From: Acanthosoma haemorrhoidale
Taxonomy: Eukaryota > Arthropoda > Insecta > Hemiptera > Acanthosomatidae
Direction: 5' to 3'
DNA: 64,000 nt
Assembly: GCA_930367205.1 (NCBI GenBank)
Contig: OV884009.1
Coordinates: forward strand, 123,140,639-123,204,638
Part shown: piece after piece, positions 13,401-28,400 of the stretch
How the letters are laid out: every line of letters begins with the position of its first letter
Position numbering within the stretch: the stretch's first letter is position 1
Notes under the pieces: model-generated
What the model was told of the DNA's origin: nothing
Databases searched by the model: none
Seen by the model: only the letters and a program-made list of their open reading frames with translations
Position numbers and translations under genes: made by a program

Positions 13401-16400
13401 GGGGCACATAATTATCAAATATGGAGTCAGATAGTAAGACCCGTCATGAAGCAATTTTCCAGGTCATAGCTTAATCAACCCTCCTTTTGTCACCAGGGCT
13501 AGGGTAACTAGGCACCCCCCCTCGTGAAGACCCGACAGTCCTTCTCACAGACTGTTTGTTCAAGAGACCACCCAATACAAGTCGAGGGAACACTCCAATC
13601 TCTCTCCCAACCATATATTTCTACAACCTCTTAAATTCCTAAACCTCAACTACAGCATCAATCCCCATACATCCCTATACCATCAAATTCCACTGATCTT
13701 ACCAGCCTATTGACAATATTCCAAACCGATTTCAGAACCCTTTTAACTCCCCTTATATCACTCCTCACAAACCTCGTCTCACACCTCTAACCCCCACACC
13801 CACCAAAGCTATCCTTAACCAACTTATCTGTTCTCCATTGGAATGCAAATGGTGTCGGTAATCATGCCAATGAACTGTCAGCACCACTAAACGAATATAA
13901 TATCAACATAGCCCTCACTACATAATAAAAACTAGACTGACCACTAGTAGACGTTTTAGTGTCACAAACTACATAAGTACAAATTGGACCATCTAGAGGG
14001 AACAGCTCACGATGGTACTGCCCTTCCCTTCTCATACACCAATCCCTCACTCACCACCCTCTTCCTTGCAATCTAATGACCTATATCAAGCAACAGATGT
14101 GTTGATTAGCACCTATCCCTACCTCGTTACATTAGGAGTATTTTATTGCCCTCTAAAGAAATCCATCCCCGATCTCATATTCCTTTCCATCTTGAACACC
14201 CTTGGAAATCATTTTCTTGCAAGAAGTAACTTCAACGACAAGAATGTCGGTGAGGCTCGAGAACTACAAACTTCAGAGGCACATTCCTTACTGAAGGCAC
14301 CATCCTCCTAACGTTGTTCCTTTCTTTCCTCAGATTCTCATAGAAATCCAGAACTTCTAGACTTCTTTATCCGCTATGGCCTAAGATCCTTGCATTCATC
14401 AATCACACGTTTTTATTGCCTTTCTTCTGACCATTTGCCTCTCTCTTACCTCAATCCCAAAAGTAGTACCACCTCCGCCTTTTATCAAAGGGTCGATTAA
14501 CTGTGAACATTTTCACAAGATACTATCCAACTCTATTGATCTAAAAGTATCCCTCATAACATCAAGACTTGGACAACACTGTCCACATCTTTACTACTTC
14601 CATCCAGCAATGTGCCTGGCAGGCATCCAAATCCGATCTCAATCCCAATATTAATACCAGCAACCCACTGCTGACAAATATCATAAAATTAATTCAATTC
14701 AAACTTATTGTATTATATTAATCAATAAAAAAGAAGTGTGTGGAAATTTATTATTGATTAATAAAAGCAGTAATACTGCAGTAATTATTATGAATTTTAA
14801 GACATTATAAAAATATACACAAATGAAAGAAAATATTCAGGTAATTCAAAATCTCTACTTAGTGTATATAATTCCATTAAACCTTAGCTCATAAAAGTAT
14901 TTTGTACATAACATAAAGATGTATTTTATTCTAACTGCGGTTATTTGTCACCGCAAGAATGTTTTTTAAGATTCCCTTGACCCCAGTCTCCTTCCCAGAT
15001 TACTGACAATCATGTTTGACATCTTTAATCAGATACAAAATTTTTAATCTAAATTAAAAATGCGGTTTAACTTTTTTCTAATAACTAAATATTGACTAAA
15101 TAAAATTAACTACAGATATAAAAGGAAAAAAGTTTAAAACTGAGGAGAGATGTACTAAGGTAACCACCTAGAATATTACTAAACAATTAATAAACATAAG
15201 TTTATGCAAATAATTTACCTTTAAGTGTTCCAATTAGAATCATAATAATATAAGCATTAGGATAAAGTTTAGCTGCATGAGTAACGCCATCATAAACTTT
15301 CTTGCACCTAAAAATTAATAGAATATTAAATGTTGAAGATATAGATAAGCTTTTTTTATATTTCCTATCAATATAGTTAAGTTGGCACTTAATTTTAATT
15401 TATTTATGGCTACATTTTTTTCTTCCCTTAAAGAAAGAGGGGGCTTAACGTATTCATGGCAGGATTTCAAAAAAATGTACATAAAACTTAATTAGTAGAT
15501 TAATTCAAGGCGATCATCGAGCTGTCATTAAATATTTGTTTTTGAAAGGCAATATGCCTACGCAAATGAAAGATGAGTTGGATTCTGTGTATGGGGACTC
15601 TGCACCATCATTTACCACAGTGAAATTTTGGGCAGCTGAATTTAAACATGGTCGTAAGAGCTTAGGAGATGATGAACGTTCGGGACGTCCAAAAACTGCA
15701 ACTACCGACGCAAACATCGCCAAAGTTCACCAAATGGTGCTAGACGACCGCCGAATTAAAGTGAGAGAGATAGCAGAGGTTATGAACATGTCAAAAGAAC
15801 GTGTTTGTCAGATGAGAAAGCTGTCCGCGCGTTGGGTGCCGCGTTTGCTCACGTTAGACCAAAAACGTGTTCGAATGAACATTTCCAACGCTCTGTTGGC
15901 ACAATAAATCCGAGTTTTGGCGCCGATTAATTACTGTGGATGAAACTTGGATACACCATTATACACCCGAAACAAAAATACAGTCTAAACAGTGGACTGC
16001 AAAGGGGAAACCGGCTCCAAAAAAAGCAAAAACTGTTTTTTTTTGGCTGGGAAAGTGATGGCGACTGTTTTTTGGGATAGTCATGGAGTTATTTTAATCG
16101 ATTATCTTCAAAAAGGAAAAACCATTACAGGAGCATACTACGCATCATTACTTGACAAGCTGAAGGCAGAACTTGCGGAAAAACGGCCACATTTGCTGAA
16201 AAATAAAATCCTGTTTCACCAAGACAAAGCACCGTCTCACACCTCAGCGGTTGCCATGGCGAAAATCCATGAATTACGGTTGGAATGCTTGACCATCCGC
16301 CTTACTCGCCAGATCTAGCACCAAGCGACTTCTTTTTGTTCCCTCATCTAAAACTTGCGCTCAGAGGACAGAGATTTTTGTCAAATGAAGAGGCAATCAT

Positions 16401-19400
16401 CTTCGTGAACGATTATTTTGCAGAGAAAAACGCCGAGTACTATTTGGATGGGTTACAGAGATGGGAGCATCGCTGGGAGAAGTGTGTAGAGTTACAAGGA
16501 GACTTGAAAAATAAAAAAAAAATTTCTGAAAAAAATTCTTGTATCTTTTCAGACCACCCTCGTATTAATAAAGCCACAGTTCCACAAAATGGTTTAAACA
16601 TTCAGCATCCCCTACCACCTTACACTAGGACATAATACACTGTGTGTCAAAATATTCTCCATTAATAAATTTATGAAAACCTAACACTCTTTCATCAACT
16701 TAAACTAATCTCCCAACAAATTCTTCAACTCATTAAAATATAATGTTAAAATTCAAAATTTAATATTTAATTTAAAATTTAACTTTTTCACATTTTAATT
16801 TGAGCTAAAATGAGACTTGGAAATGAAATGTTCCTTTGGGACTACGTGATTTCATTAGCAGTGGCTTGCGTAACTTCACTAATGTTAAATCTTCGATCTA
16901 CCTTGACTGCCTGTATTAATGGCCACTTAATAACTTCCTGTATATAATACTAATACTAAATGGACAAATGACCTCACTATGTTGTTTACAACATCAATAA
17001 ACTATATTCCTTATCACAAACTGACTATCTCTATGTACATACATAAATCACTTCCAGAGTACAAAACTCAACTGAACTTAACCCTACTCTACTCCTATTA
17101 TAGAATATGGGATATTCTATGATATAGGATTGGGATCCTACATCACCAAAAGACTACCACCCCGTCTCCATATTTTTTAGCCCTTGAGCGATTAGAGCGA
17201 TCTCCAATTTCCTTATTGGAAATGCTAATGAATTAGGTTTAAAAATTTAACCTATTTATTAAATCCACAAATTACAACCCTATACCATTTATATGTGTTT
17301 TAAAGTTAACTATACTATTTATATTTTTAGTTAAGTGAATGGATTCTAAAAGTTCACAGGATCTGTTATTCTCTTATTTTCCAACTATTTTTGGTAAATC
17401 AATGTTAACAGAATGTTATTTAATAATACTGTAGTTATCTTAGTCTGTGCAAAATTGTTACTTAGTGTAATTGTACAAAGTTTTTTTTTGGTTCTGTAGA
17501 TGTGTCTGAAGATGGACTAATAGCAGTCCGAAACATCACAACAATCAATTAATAAATAAAGTTTAAGAAGAATACTATGCACAGTTTTTCAAACATCTTT
17601 TCGTGTACCAGGAATGTTCACTCATCAAAGGAGATAAACCAAGTCTCTAATCCATAGGTTAGTTTTAATGAGGCTGGCAGACAGATTAGGGTCTTATAGA
17701 GCTCGATTTTTGTTGTCCTAGACACAGTATTAATCTAAAGAGTGATCGGAGGCCATAGCAGCTGCAATTGGATATCGTAATGTTTGCTTTTGATCTCAGC
17801 TGAGTTATTGTCTGAAGTGACCAGCCATCCTAAATATTTGGTCACTTTAACAAGTTAAACATTTTCTCCAGGTCTTGTTATCTGCTGAGCCACCATTTCA
17901 TCTTGGTTTGGCTGACTGTCAGCCATCCACCACTTTCACATAGTGCTAGGAATGCATTATGCACTGTTTGGTACGATTTCCCAATTGTGACCAGGCCATC
18001 TGCATAACCAATAATTTGTGTTCACCTGTTTAAGATGGTGCCTGGTACCTGTGTAGTAGAACTCCAGACGGATATTTCATCATATCCAGGGGACATATAA
18101 TATTATTTTCCATTTCATAGAGCATCTACAATTTTCTTCACCTTCATCTGGGGGTTCAATATGATCATTGAAGTGTCCCCTATTTGCTCTTTCTTCAACC
18201 TGATCTCGACTACCTCCAATTGGCTCCTCAAAGTGCTCCTGTCATAGGTCTAAGGCGTAAACCTTACCTGTTTGCAAGGGCCTTCCTTAGCATGGATGGC
18301 ATGGAGCAACCCATATTTGGAAAGCTTTCCTATTCTGGTTAACCTTCCTGTAGAACTGCTGACAATCACTGCAGTTCTTCAGCTCTTCTATTTTCTTTCT
18401 AGCTTTCTTTGAGCCTATATTTTCTTCCTTCCCCTGGTGAAGCCTCTTCTATCTTTTTTCTAATCGATACCTTTCTCAAATTTCATTATTGTATCACATG
18501 TTTGCAGCCTTCCTTTTTCAATCCTATATTCATCATCCAACCAAAGATTTTATGGCTCCTACTCTTGTTGCCCCAGTACTTCCTCCACTCCTTTTATGAA
18601 TGCTTACTGATTTTATTCCATAGATATATATCTGATATATATTCCATCCATATACTGATGTTTTCAGGAGCTGAAAATGTGCCAAAACGGATTAATCAGC
18701 ATCGTGAGAAGTGCAACTCCCTACCTCTATCTGAAGCTATTGGGCGTATAAAATTCAACATTCCATGCGATGGGTTTTAACTACAGCCGAAACAGTCTCT
18801 GATGCAAGCAACTATACCAAGAAGTGGTCTGAGTCCACATTGGCAGCCCTGAAAGTTCTAAAATTAATAATATTAGGTTAATCCTTCCACTAATGGAAAA
18901 ATGATCTATTTGAATTGAAATGTCTCCATCAGGAGACCTCTATGTTCTCATATAACTATCCTTATAAATGGAGAAGTACCAATTGTTAAATAGTTTTCAT
19001 AAGTAATCTCGTGGAGGCTATGTTGTCTAGTCACTGGGAAATAACAGCATTCTCTAATTTTATTTGTATTCAGGTCCCCAGTGATTATTTCATTATCATA
19101 TGTTAGGCAGGTCCAATGCTCTTTCTATCAGATCATCAATCTCCTTTTTTACCCTACCCAGCTGTTTTGTAGGAGCATTGACACATACACTAGAATAGTT
19201 CTTAAATTTTTCTTTAATTCATAGGTTACCTCATTCAGTCGTGCATAAGAATTAATAGACTGTTGATAAACATAAGATTACCAACCACTACTAAGAAAAC
19301 AATATAATGTAAAATAAATTAAAACCAAAGATAAAACAGAATAAACCCATGCAGTTAGTGAAAAAATTTAGGGATAATTATAGATTTATAGATTAACAAT

Positions 19401-22400
19401 GCCACAACTTTGATAAGATTGGGACGTCTGGTGGCTGTAAGCCATGGGCCTGTTATGTAGAGGTATTGTGACAAGTTTGTAAAGATTGCATTTAACCATG
19501 TGAAGTTACAGATGTTACACTAACATCCACAGTATTAATTATTACAGATTTAATTATTATATACAACCAGGTTTAAACAGAGTTATTAGTTATTCGATGG
19601 TGTAGATTCAGTTTTATCAATAAATTCTCTGAACAAGGGTATAAGTCAAGAAAGTTAACAAATTCGTTTAATTTCAGTTGAGTTTAAAATGTGATTTAAT
19701 GTATTAAAGGCAAACATGTTTTTCTTTCAGGCAATTATCTTCCTTAAGCTTTACCTACATAAAATCAGTGGAATATGTTTATAATTGATTGCTGTTTATA
19801 TTTAATTCCACCACTTGGTGCTTTCCCAAAATCGTTTATCCTTTATGCATACCAAAACTATGTATCCTCAAAAATATATATGCACTGTGCTGTTGCATAA
19901 AAATAGTAAATTTATTGATCATCTGGGTTTTTTTTTCCAAGATGAACACAATTTATTTTCAGCTTGGATTGGAGAATTGATCAGCCAGTGTGTGCAAGAA
20001 AAGTTTTGTTTAGAACAAAATAAACACATTAACAAATGAATAAAACCATGATCTTAGTGTATATGTGTTTGTATCTATAAATATTATCATTTGATTACTG
20101 AATTTATAAGATTAAAAAATACCCTTTCAAAAATTTTCTTGCCTCTTTACACACCCAATGCATCTTAAAAATAAATTTTCTAGATAATTAAAATATAATT
20201 CACTTTTGCCCAATCCAATAAGCTGTAAAGTGTTTTTTCCATTCTTAATATTTTCATAGAAAAAACAAGACAGGTGAATCTTATACACTGATAAACGCAA
20301 TACTCTAGACACCAGTAAAACAATCAATTAAACTGAAATTTTAACAATCTCTGCTTTCTATTCCTAAAACATCTAAGGACAAAAGTAAAACTAATAAATT
20401 TCAATAAAAATTAAATCCACATATTATTTCTTCTTTGCAGTTGACAACTATCCCAACAAATTGGTAAATGTCAGGCTTATCATTTCCTCATAAATTCTCT
20501 TTATTTATTGTGTTTTCAAGCATTAATGGTTACTGAAATATTTTTTTCCATTACGGACACAGATCCAAGAAATAAAAACTATTCTCATATCAGATAAATG
20601 ATATTACATTGTGGTGTTCTTTATACATTGAGACATTAGTTATTATTATAAACTAAGTGTTAGAACATGTTTGTGAATTGCCAGGATATAATGATGAGGT
20701 CTTTAAGCCACATTACGACTTAGAACCAACCAGGTTGTACAACTTATAAATGTTTTTGGATCGTTGATCTATAATAAGTTCATCCATTTCAAGTGTTTTT
20801 TTTATTATATAACGCATTCTATTATTATGGTAAAAGGTATAATTTGATATTTTATTAGTTTATAGTTGAGAATATAATTTTTTTTAATCATTTTCTTCAT
20901 CTTTTTCTTGCGATTCTTGATTTCTTACATAAGCTTCCACTGCAAATTTCATTAGGATACCACAGGTTCCCAGACAATGGTTGATTACAACTAGCATGGT
21001 CTACCTCCTAACATTACAACCGGTAGATCGAAGCTGGTGGTTTATTGTCAATTTGGTTGATCAAACCAGAATAGTCTTTCGCTGAATGGATCCATCTAAA
21101 TTAGTAATTTCACTCATTTTTAGAAAGAAAGGATAACTTATTGAGGAATATTACATTCCCTTATCAGAGAATATTTCAGAATTAGTTATGTAACAACAAA
21201 TAGAAACTGATTTAAGAACTGCAGAAAGTAACAAATTGGTACAGGAATTTAAAAATAGAGCAAGGGAGCATGGGCTATTTTCGTCAATACAAATTGAAGA
21301 GAAACGAATAATCATTTTGATAAGTAAATGGAGCAGAGGTTTAATAATAATTTGGGATCAGAAAATAAGTTTGAATTTAATTTAGAGAGGACTAATGGAA
21401 ATTATAATGATTTTTAATTTAATTTAGAAGACAGAAATGAAAATAGTAAGAATTTGGAAATTGAAAAATTAAATAAATTAGTTAACGAATCCGAATCACT
21501 AATGGTTAACATGAGCGCAGACAAAGTATGTGTATAAAATGATACAGACAAAATATAGAGTAATATAGATGAGTCAGAAGCATTATATATAAATGCCGAA
21601 ATAGAATTACATTGAAAGGATTATCACTGTTGTACTACGCCAGCCAGATAGCCAGACTCGCATATTATGACTCACAATTAAAAAACATCACCGCATTGAA
21701 TGGTTGAGAATATGAAAATATAAATGAGCTTAAATGAAAATAACAGATATGAACCACTGTATATTAAAATGAGCAAACAAAGACCTGAATGTTATATGCT
21801 GGCGAATCCTATGACAAAACAAACAAGTACTAACAATTAACTTACCATAATAATAACTAATATAGTGATATATAAAGATGACAATGTGGGATCATATTTA
21901 GTACTCTTTTAATATCTGATGTGCTTAAAGCATATGCATACATAAGAACATAACCACTCTGCAAGCATAGCCAACTGTTTAAAGAGTTCTAAACCAGTCC
22001 TATTACTTTTTTTATGAAGAACATCGAAAATCTCTCCCCCTGGTCATATTGCATATAGTAACAGATCTGGTCTTCATAACACATCATATCCTCAGCAGTA
22101 ATATTATAAACATAACATTTTTTAATAACTATTAACCAAAGAATAAATGTTTTGACAAGGCTAAAGTTCGAAATCTGGACCTCCCAATCCAGTTGTATTG
22201 GTCCAAAGGAATTTGATATCAACTAGACTAGTATTCGTGCAGGGATAGGTCAGAAATAGAGCACCAATTAGAGATTGGTACAAACCCTTGCTCTATCAAA
22301 ATGTTTTATCTTTGGCTAATAATTATTAAAAATATTGGGATCAATACAAGTAATAATTAATACCAATATGTTTGGCTTAAAGGTACATTTTTTTAAGCAT

Positions 22401-25400
22401 TAATTTAATCTGTTCCAGGACTGTTTTGCTTAAAATAAACAGTCTTAAAAATATTATTGAACCTTCTTTGCTCTGGAATGAATGGACAGAACCCAATGGA
22501 CAATACACTACATTACTACTAATTGACGCAATGAATATTATTCAAAACTGGAATGTAAACAAAATATAGATTGATTTGCACCATTACATAATGAATTCAT
22601 AATTAGTCCCACTACTGTCTAATCAGCCCTGCCTTCATACTTGTTTACAAGTACCAACAAATTTGCAAATATCTTATTTTCATTGTATTAGTTAACATAA
22701 CTGTTATAACATCATTCGATGGTCCTAGGTTCATATCAAATGTACAGTAAATTTTATTATACATCCATAAATAAAAGTGGGTGGTTGACAGGATAGCCAG
22801 CATTTCCCTCCCTCATTGGGAAGAGGCATGGAAATGATCAAAGGCCATATGATATGTTGAGTAATCTTTGGTAAATAAATCATAATTTGATTTAATAATA
22901 CAGAACATCATACATATAAATGTGTATGTTTTGATTTCACTCACAGGAAAGTAAATAAACTATAACAATATAAATGTAAATTATTCAAAATAAAACTAAA
23001 AACAAATTATGTAAAAAATAACACATAGGTGATATTCATAGGTATAGAGGTACAAAGGAACTCGCTTGCCTAGAATTTTAATTCTAAAAATCTTGAAACA
23101 CCCAATATTTGTTATAGTTATTGGTTAGAATTTTTCTTTATGTAACACCAATTTTTACAAAATGGTAAACCCTTTTTCTTTTAATCTATTATTATTTAAA
23201 ATAAATCTATAATTATTTTTAAAATTTTAATCACACCAATGGGGTCACATACTACAAATAAATTTATTGATGATAAATATCATCATCACTAAAACATTAA
23301 GATTAAAAATTCAGACAAAAAAAAAATCTTTGAAAGAAAGTTTACTTGGAATAAAAAAAAACATAGAACTATTTCTTTCCTTAAATATCTCAAACTTTAA
23401 ACTTGAACAGTCATTGAACAGAATATTTTAAAATCACAATTTAGACTGGTAAAACATAATGATTTTAATTAATTTAACTTTTTTGAATATAATATTAGTA
23501 TTACAAGTTAATAAATATAAAACTAAACCTGATTATGTCTCCTACTTTTGAAGTCTAAACTTATTTTTGTCGCCCAAAATATAGCTGGTAGAATATTCTT
23601 GACCAACATTATGTTCTTGAGAGCTCTTCAATATCTTTATCATCTATCATCTCAATTTAACAGCAATGATGGTAGTTAAGTGTTAAAAGGGGGGAAAAAA
23701 AGAAAAAAAAATTAAACACAACAAATAATTATTAATTATGTTATTAAATTACAATTCTAAAAATTACCTGTATATTTCTTTCATTGTAGCAAACACAAGT
23801 TTTACTGGTAGAAATTTAGAAACTTTGTATCCAATATCAAATGGTGTATAGAATACAATGTACCTAGAATAGAAAAGAATAATGAAAATTTAAAAAGAAA
23901 CTATATTTACTAGGAGCAATAAATATTATTGTTACAGTATATCAATATTTTAAACTGAAAAGAGAAGAAAAAACACTATTTCCAACAAAAGTGTTGCTGG
24001 TACATAAAAACTCGACAAATCTAATAACAATTGTTGAGGCCAGATAATATTTTTTGGATTTATACATATTATTTTTATTTGCATATGGCTCAATTTATTT
24101 ATTTTGGGTGAACACTATAAATCTTTCATTTATTATGTTGATTAATAATTTTTTTTTTTTGTTCCAAGATAAATTAAACATAAAGGTAAACAATTATTAG
24201 TTTCAGTTTTTTGTTTTTTTCCTATAAAATTTTGTTTATTATCCTTTATTTGGCCATGGTTGACATCAGACAGACTCTAGATCTACATCAGGTAGATATC
24301 TCTTTGTTGATTGTACTATCAGTATTTTAATATAATGTTCGCATAATTGAATCAAATTTTTACATGTTGCTTCTCAATGAAGCTTAGATTATCATTTGAT
24401 TCCCTTGACTGTACAGCTATTGCTAAGGAGCTACAGACAACAAACAATCTATGAATTATAAATTAAAACTAGCATCCGGTCAGTAACCTTACTAGAAGGC
24501 TTCAGTTGTAAGCTATCACTCATTGGGGAAGCTTCTGTAACCCCTCATCACCTCATCTCTAGATGTTCACAGTTTTGTTTCAACTCACCTCTTGCACCAC
24601 TCTAAGAGCATCAACCAGAACTTGTCTAGAGTGACTTCAATCAATTGCACTTCTTGAGAACTTCTAACAAGACACGGTTTGCTTTACAGATTTTTTATGA
24701 AGTTATTCTTTAAATGTTTCAACTTGAAAATCAGTAATTTTAACCAATTTCCTAATCTTTTAGACTAAGAAATTAACTTGGTTGTACTATGTGTATAACT
24801 CATTGCTCAAATTTTAGAATATTCTGTGTAAATTTATTTGTAATGTACATCATTGTTTTTTTCTTTCAGCACTTTTTATTTATCAATAGTAAATTTTTTT
24901 TCCTTTGTAATTTTTTGAAGGTACTTTACTTGGTGTGAAGGATTTCTAGGAATTAAAATAAGTAAATAAAAAATAAATTCTTCTATTGGGTACAGGTGCA
25001 GAATTCATATATTTGTTTTTTGTCTCATTGATCCTTTGATCAGTCCTTGTGTCCTTACTTTACCGAGTAGTAATGTTACTTATTTAAAAGATCTGGAATC
25101 GTATGTTATCATACTTATGTTAGATCTTATATTAACTAATAGTTAATTTTGTTCATGGTATAAATCCAACTATTATCAATAATTACTAGCCAAAGAAAAA
25201 TATTCTGCCAGGATTGGGACTTGAACCCAGTGCCTGACCAATATTTAGTTGGGACTTCACCAACTGAGCTAGCCTTCATGGAAGATGATCCTCCCAATAT
25301 GAATTCGAGTCACGATACAGCCAGCACTTTTTTTTGGCTAGTAATTTCTACTAGTATATTAACTAAAATTTTTGTTGTTAATAATGTTTATCTCTTAAAA

Positions 25401-28400
25401 TGGCATTACTTTACTATGAACCAATAAAGAGCAGTTAACACTTAGACCAATTGCACGAAATGTTTTGTTTTGGCAGCAGCCATATCTAATGTTTTACAAA
25501 ATTCTCAGAATGTCTTATCTCTCCAAATTAGGTATTGCTTATCAGGATACAGGATATGGGCAGACGATTCTCTTAAAGAGGTATTTAAGTATTATATATT
25601 AAAGTAAATTTAATAGTTAGAATATTAATAATAATGAAAACCCCAAATTAAATGCTTACTTTAACCTCTTAGGTTTGTAAGTCAATATATGATTACGTGA
25701 GGACACCAAATAACCTCAACCTCTTTGTTACAAATAAATAAGAATATCAGGTTTTAATATGTAATCATAAAAGATTTCCTAATCATTGATGTATTTATGA
25801 ATTCACTATTGTATATATTAAAACTCAGGTTGGGTTCTGAAATACAAAAATTTTTACTTTTAATCTAATTTAATCTTACCTATCCTTGACATTAATGATC
25901 TTATAAACTAACACGAATTATGAACACTGAACTGTCTCTATTGGTGGAGAATTGTAGACTTATTTTTCTGCAAAAATATTGATATTTTTTGTTTATAATA
26001 TCTATTTTTACCTTTAAAGGTATTATTCTCTAAGACTTGATATTTTGTGGTAGAAACATAAGTCTTTTTTATTCAAAGATAAATAATATTCTTAAATCAT
26101 CGAAATATAATGTTTTTTGCTACAAAACTAAATGTTGATTAATAGAAATGTTCAATAAGTTTTTAAGCTATATTTAATTTTTTGTTGACGTACTGAAATA
26201 TTTATATATGTTCTTAAAATTTATGTATATACTTTTGTAAAACATTGATATCTTCTTGTCAAAACATGGATATATAAAAATATCTCATAGGTTTTTTAAA
26301 CCATTGATACTTTTCTGTTTGAATATTAATTTTTAAAACTTAAACTAACTATATTTTTCTGTTTAGGGGAGTTATTTTCTTAAAATTGATAAATCTTTAA
26401 TAGAAAATTTAAATTTTTTTTGTTTAAAATATTGATATTTTTCTGATTGAATATTGGTGTTTTTTTCTTCAATTGTTCTTTTTTCTGTTTGGAGTAAGAT
26501 GATATTTTCTTAAAATTTATATTGTTTTTTTAACATTGATATCTTCTTGTTGAAAATATTGATATTTTTCTCATCTATGTTATTTGCTGACTAACTAAAT
26601 TTTGAACATTCTCTAGAAAAATTTATGTTTTTTCAAAGGAAATATGTTTTCTCTTTGAAAATATAAATAATTACCTTAAAACAATGATTATTCGCTTGTT
26701 TGCGTAACAAGCGCATCTTGATTTTATGAAATTAGACAAAACATTTACAATAGATTGGAACAAGCATTTAGACAAACATGGAATAAAAAAAAATGCATAT
26801 ATGAATACGAACCATTATAATTTTTGGCATCTCATAAGGAGTAATATAGTAACTAACATTTAATATTTCCATAGAATTTTATCAATGTATGCAACTTTTT
26901 TGTAAAGAATAAAAATTAGCGAAACATGATTTTTTTGTAATTATATGCTACTAAAGACAGTCTCTTAAGCAAGATGTAAGATAAAAAAAAAAGCTGGAAT
27001 AAAAGGTTACAGTTTGTAATACAAATGAACCAAAATTATATTAATGAAAAGAACCATAACTAAATTAATTTACCAAACTGCAGTTGCAACTAGAAGTTGT
27101 TGTGTGTTTTTTAATGGAGCCAAAATTGGTTCACCTAACAGGCCATTACTCAGCATTCCTCCAGCAAAAACCACTAGCATTGTAGATAGCCAACATGACA
27201 TTGGATGTTTACGAGAAAATGCTTGTGCACCTAGCCAAAAAAAAAAAAATATATATTTATAAAATGAAACACATTTTTGCAAAGGTAAATTAAATTTACC
27301 ACGCTAGTAAAGTAATAAAGTAAACAACTAAAACATATAATATAAAATAGATTAATTATAAAAAAAATGGAGCTGTTAGAAGAATACACATATATATTGT
27401 TATGATTATACTTCTACATTAAATAAATACATACAAATCTATATTGTTTATATTTAAATTAATCTGAGGTTTTAAAGGTTCTTTTAATATAAAAAAAAAT
27501 TCTGGCAAAAGGAAAATTGTTTAATTACAAAACTATTCATTAATATATATATACAAGCACGTCTGTGACAAATTACAATGGTTTATTAACTAAATTTTTA
27601 TTTTACCTTAATATTACTCGCGACTAACTAGATTTACTAAATTTTAAGTCCATTCCTGTTTGCTTCATCTAGTTTCTTTGTTCTTCCGCGAATTCTTCCT
27701 TTGTTGCTGTTGTGCCACGCTTTCAGTACATATCCACTGCTATCATCTCAATCCTTCTTCTTTTATGATTTCTTCTTCCATCAATGATTCTCTCTCACAC
27801 CAAATCACCATTCAATAAAAATCTTTTAAAGTTCTACAATTTTCAATAAGATGAATATCTTACACCTTGTCTCATGGGATGGTCAAAGAGAACAAGGCCT
27901 ACCTCCCGCTCTCTTGTCCTTTTTACACTCGTCTTTTTCCTTGCCTTCTTGATTTTTTTATCCTTCTTTCTTCCAATGCCAGTTGTCTCATATATTTTAA
28001 CTTTTCTTATTTTAAAGTTAACAAATCCAATAATAAAATATTTGACTTTAATCATTGATTTTATTTGTGAGAAATATTAATATTATACAAAGACAGCAAA
28101 TAATGTCCATACATTCATAACTTTGATCCATGGGTGGTTTACCGCCCTTTTATGCCCGCTAATTTCAAATCAAAAGCAACATTATAGAGTTCACAACATC
28201 AAATATCACAACAATATAAAGGGTTGGCAAAAAAGTCCGTTCGGTTTTTTAAGCGAAAATAAGACACAACTTGTAAACACAAAGTGTTTTATTCAATCAA
28301 TGATATAATTGCTGTTTTGTTCCAGTATCTTCTGCCATCTCATGGGCAAATTCATAATTCCATGCTCAAAGAATTTCCTGTCTTTACTGGCAAAAAAATT

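Noticed and set aside
13126..13434. 102-residue plus-strand frame
   Set aside because: It falls in the TATA-containing repeat; the homologous copy at 31220-31490 does not keep the frame.
18409..18780. 123-residue plus-strand reading frame
   Set aside because: It lies opposite the RTE-like LINE on the minus strand and shows no family resemblance; it is a shadow frame.
25204..25281. Functional tRNA gene on the minus strand
   Set aside because: A and B boxes are present but the acceptor stem and D stem do not pair well, so a tRNA-derived repeat is more likely.
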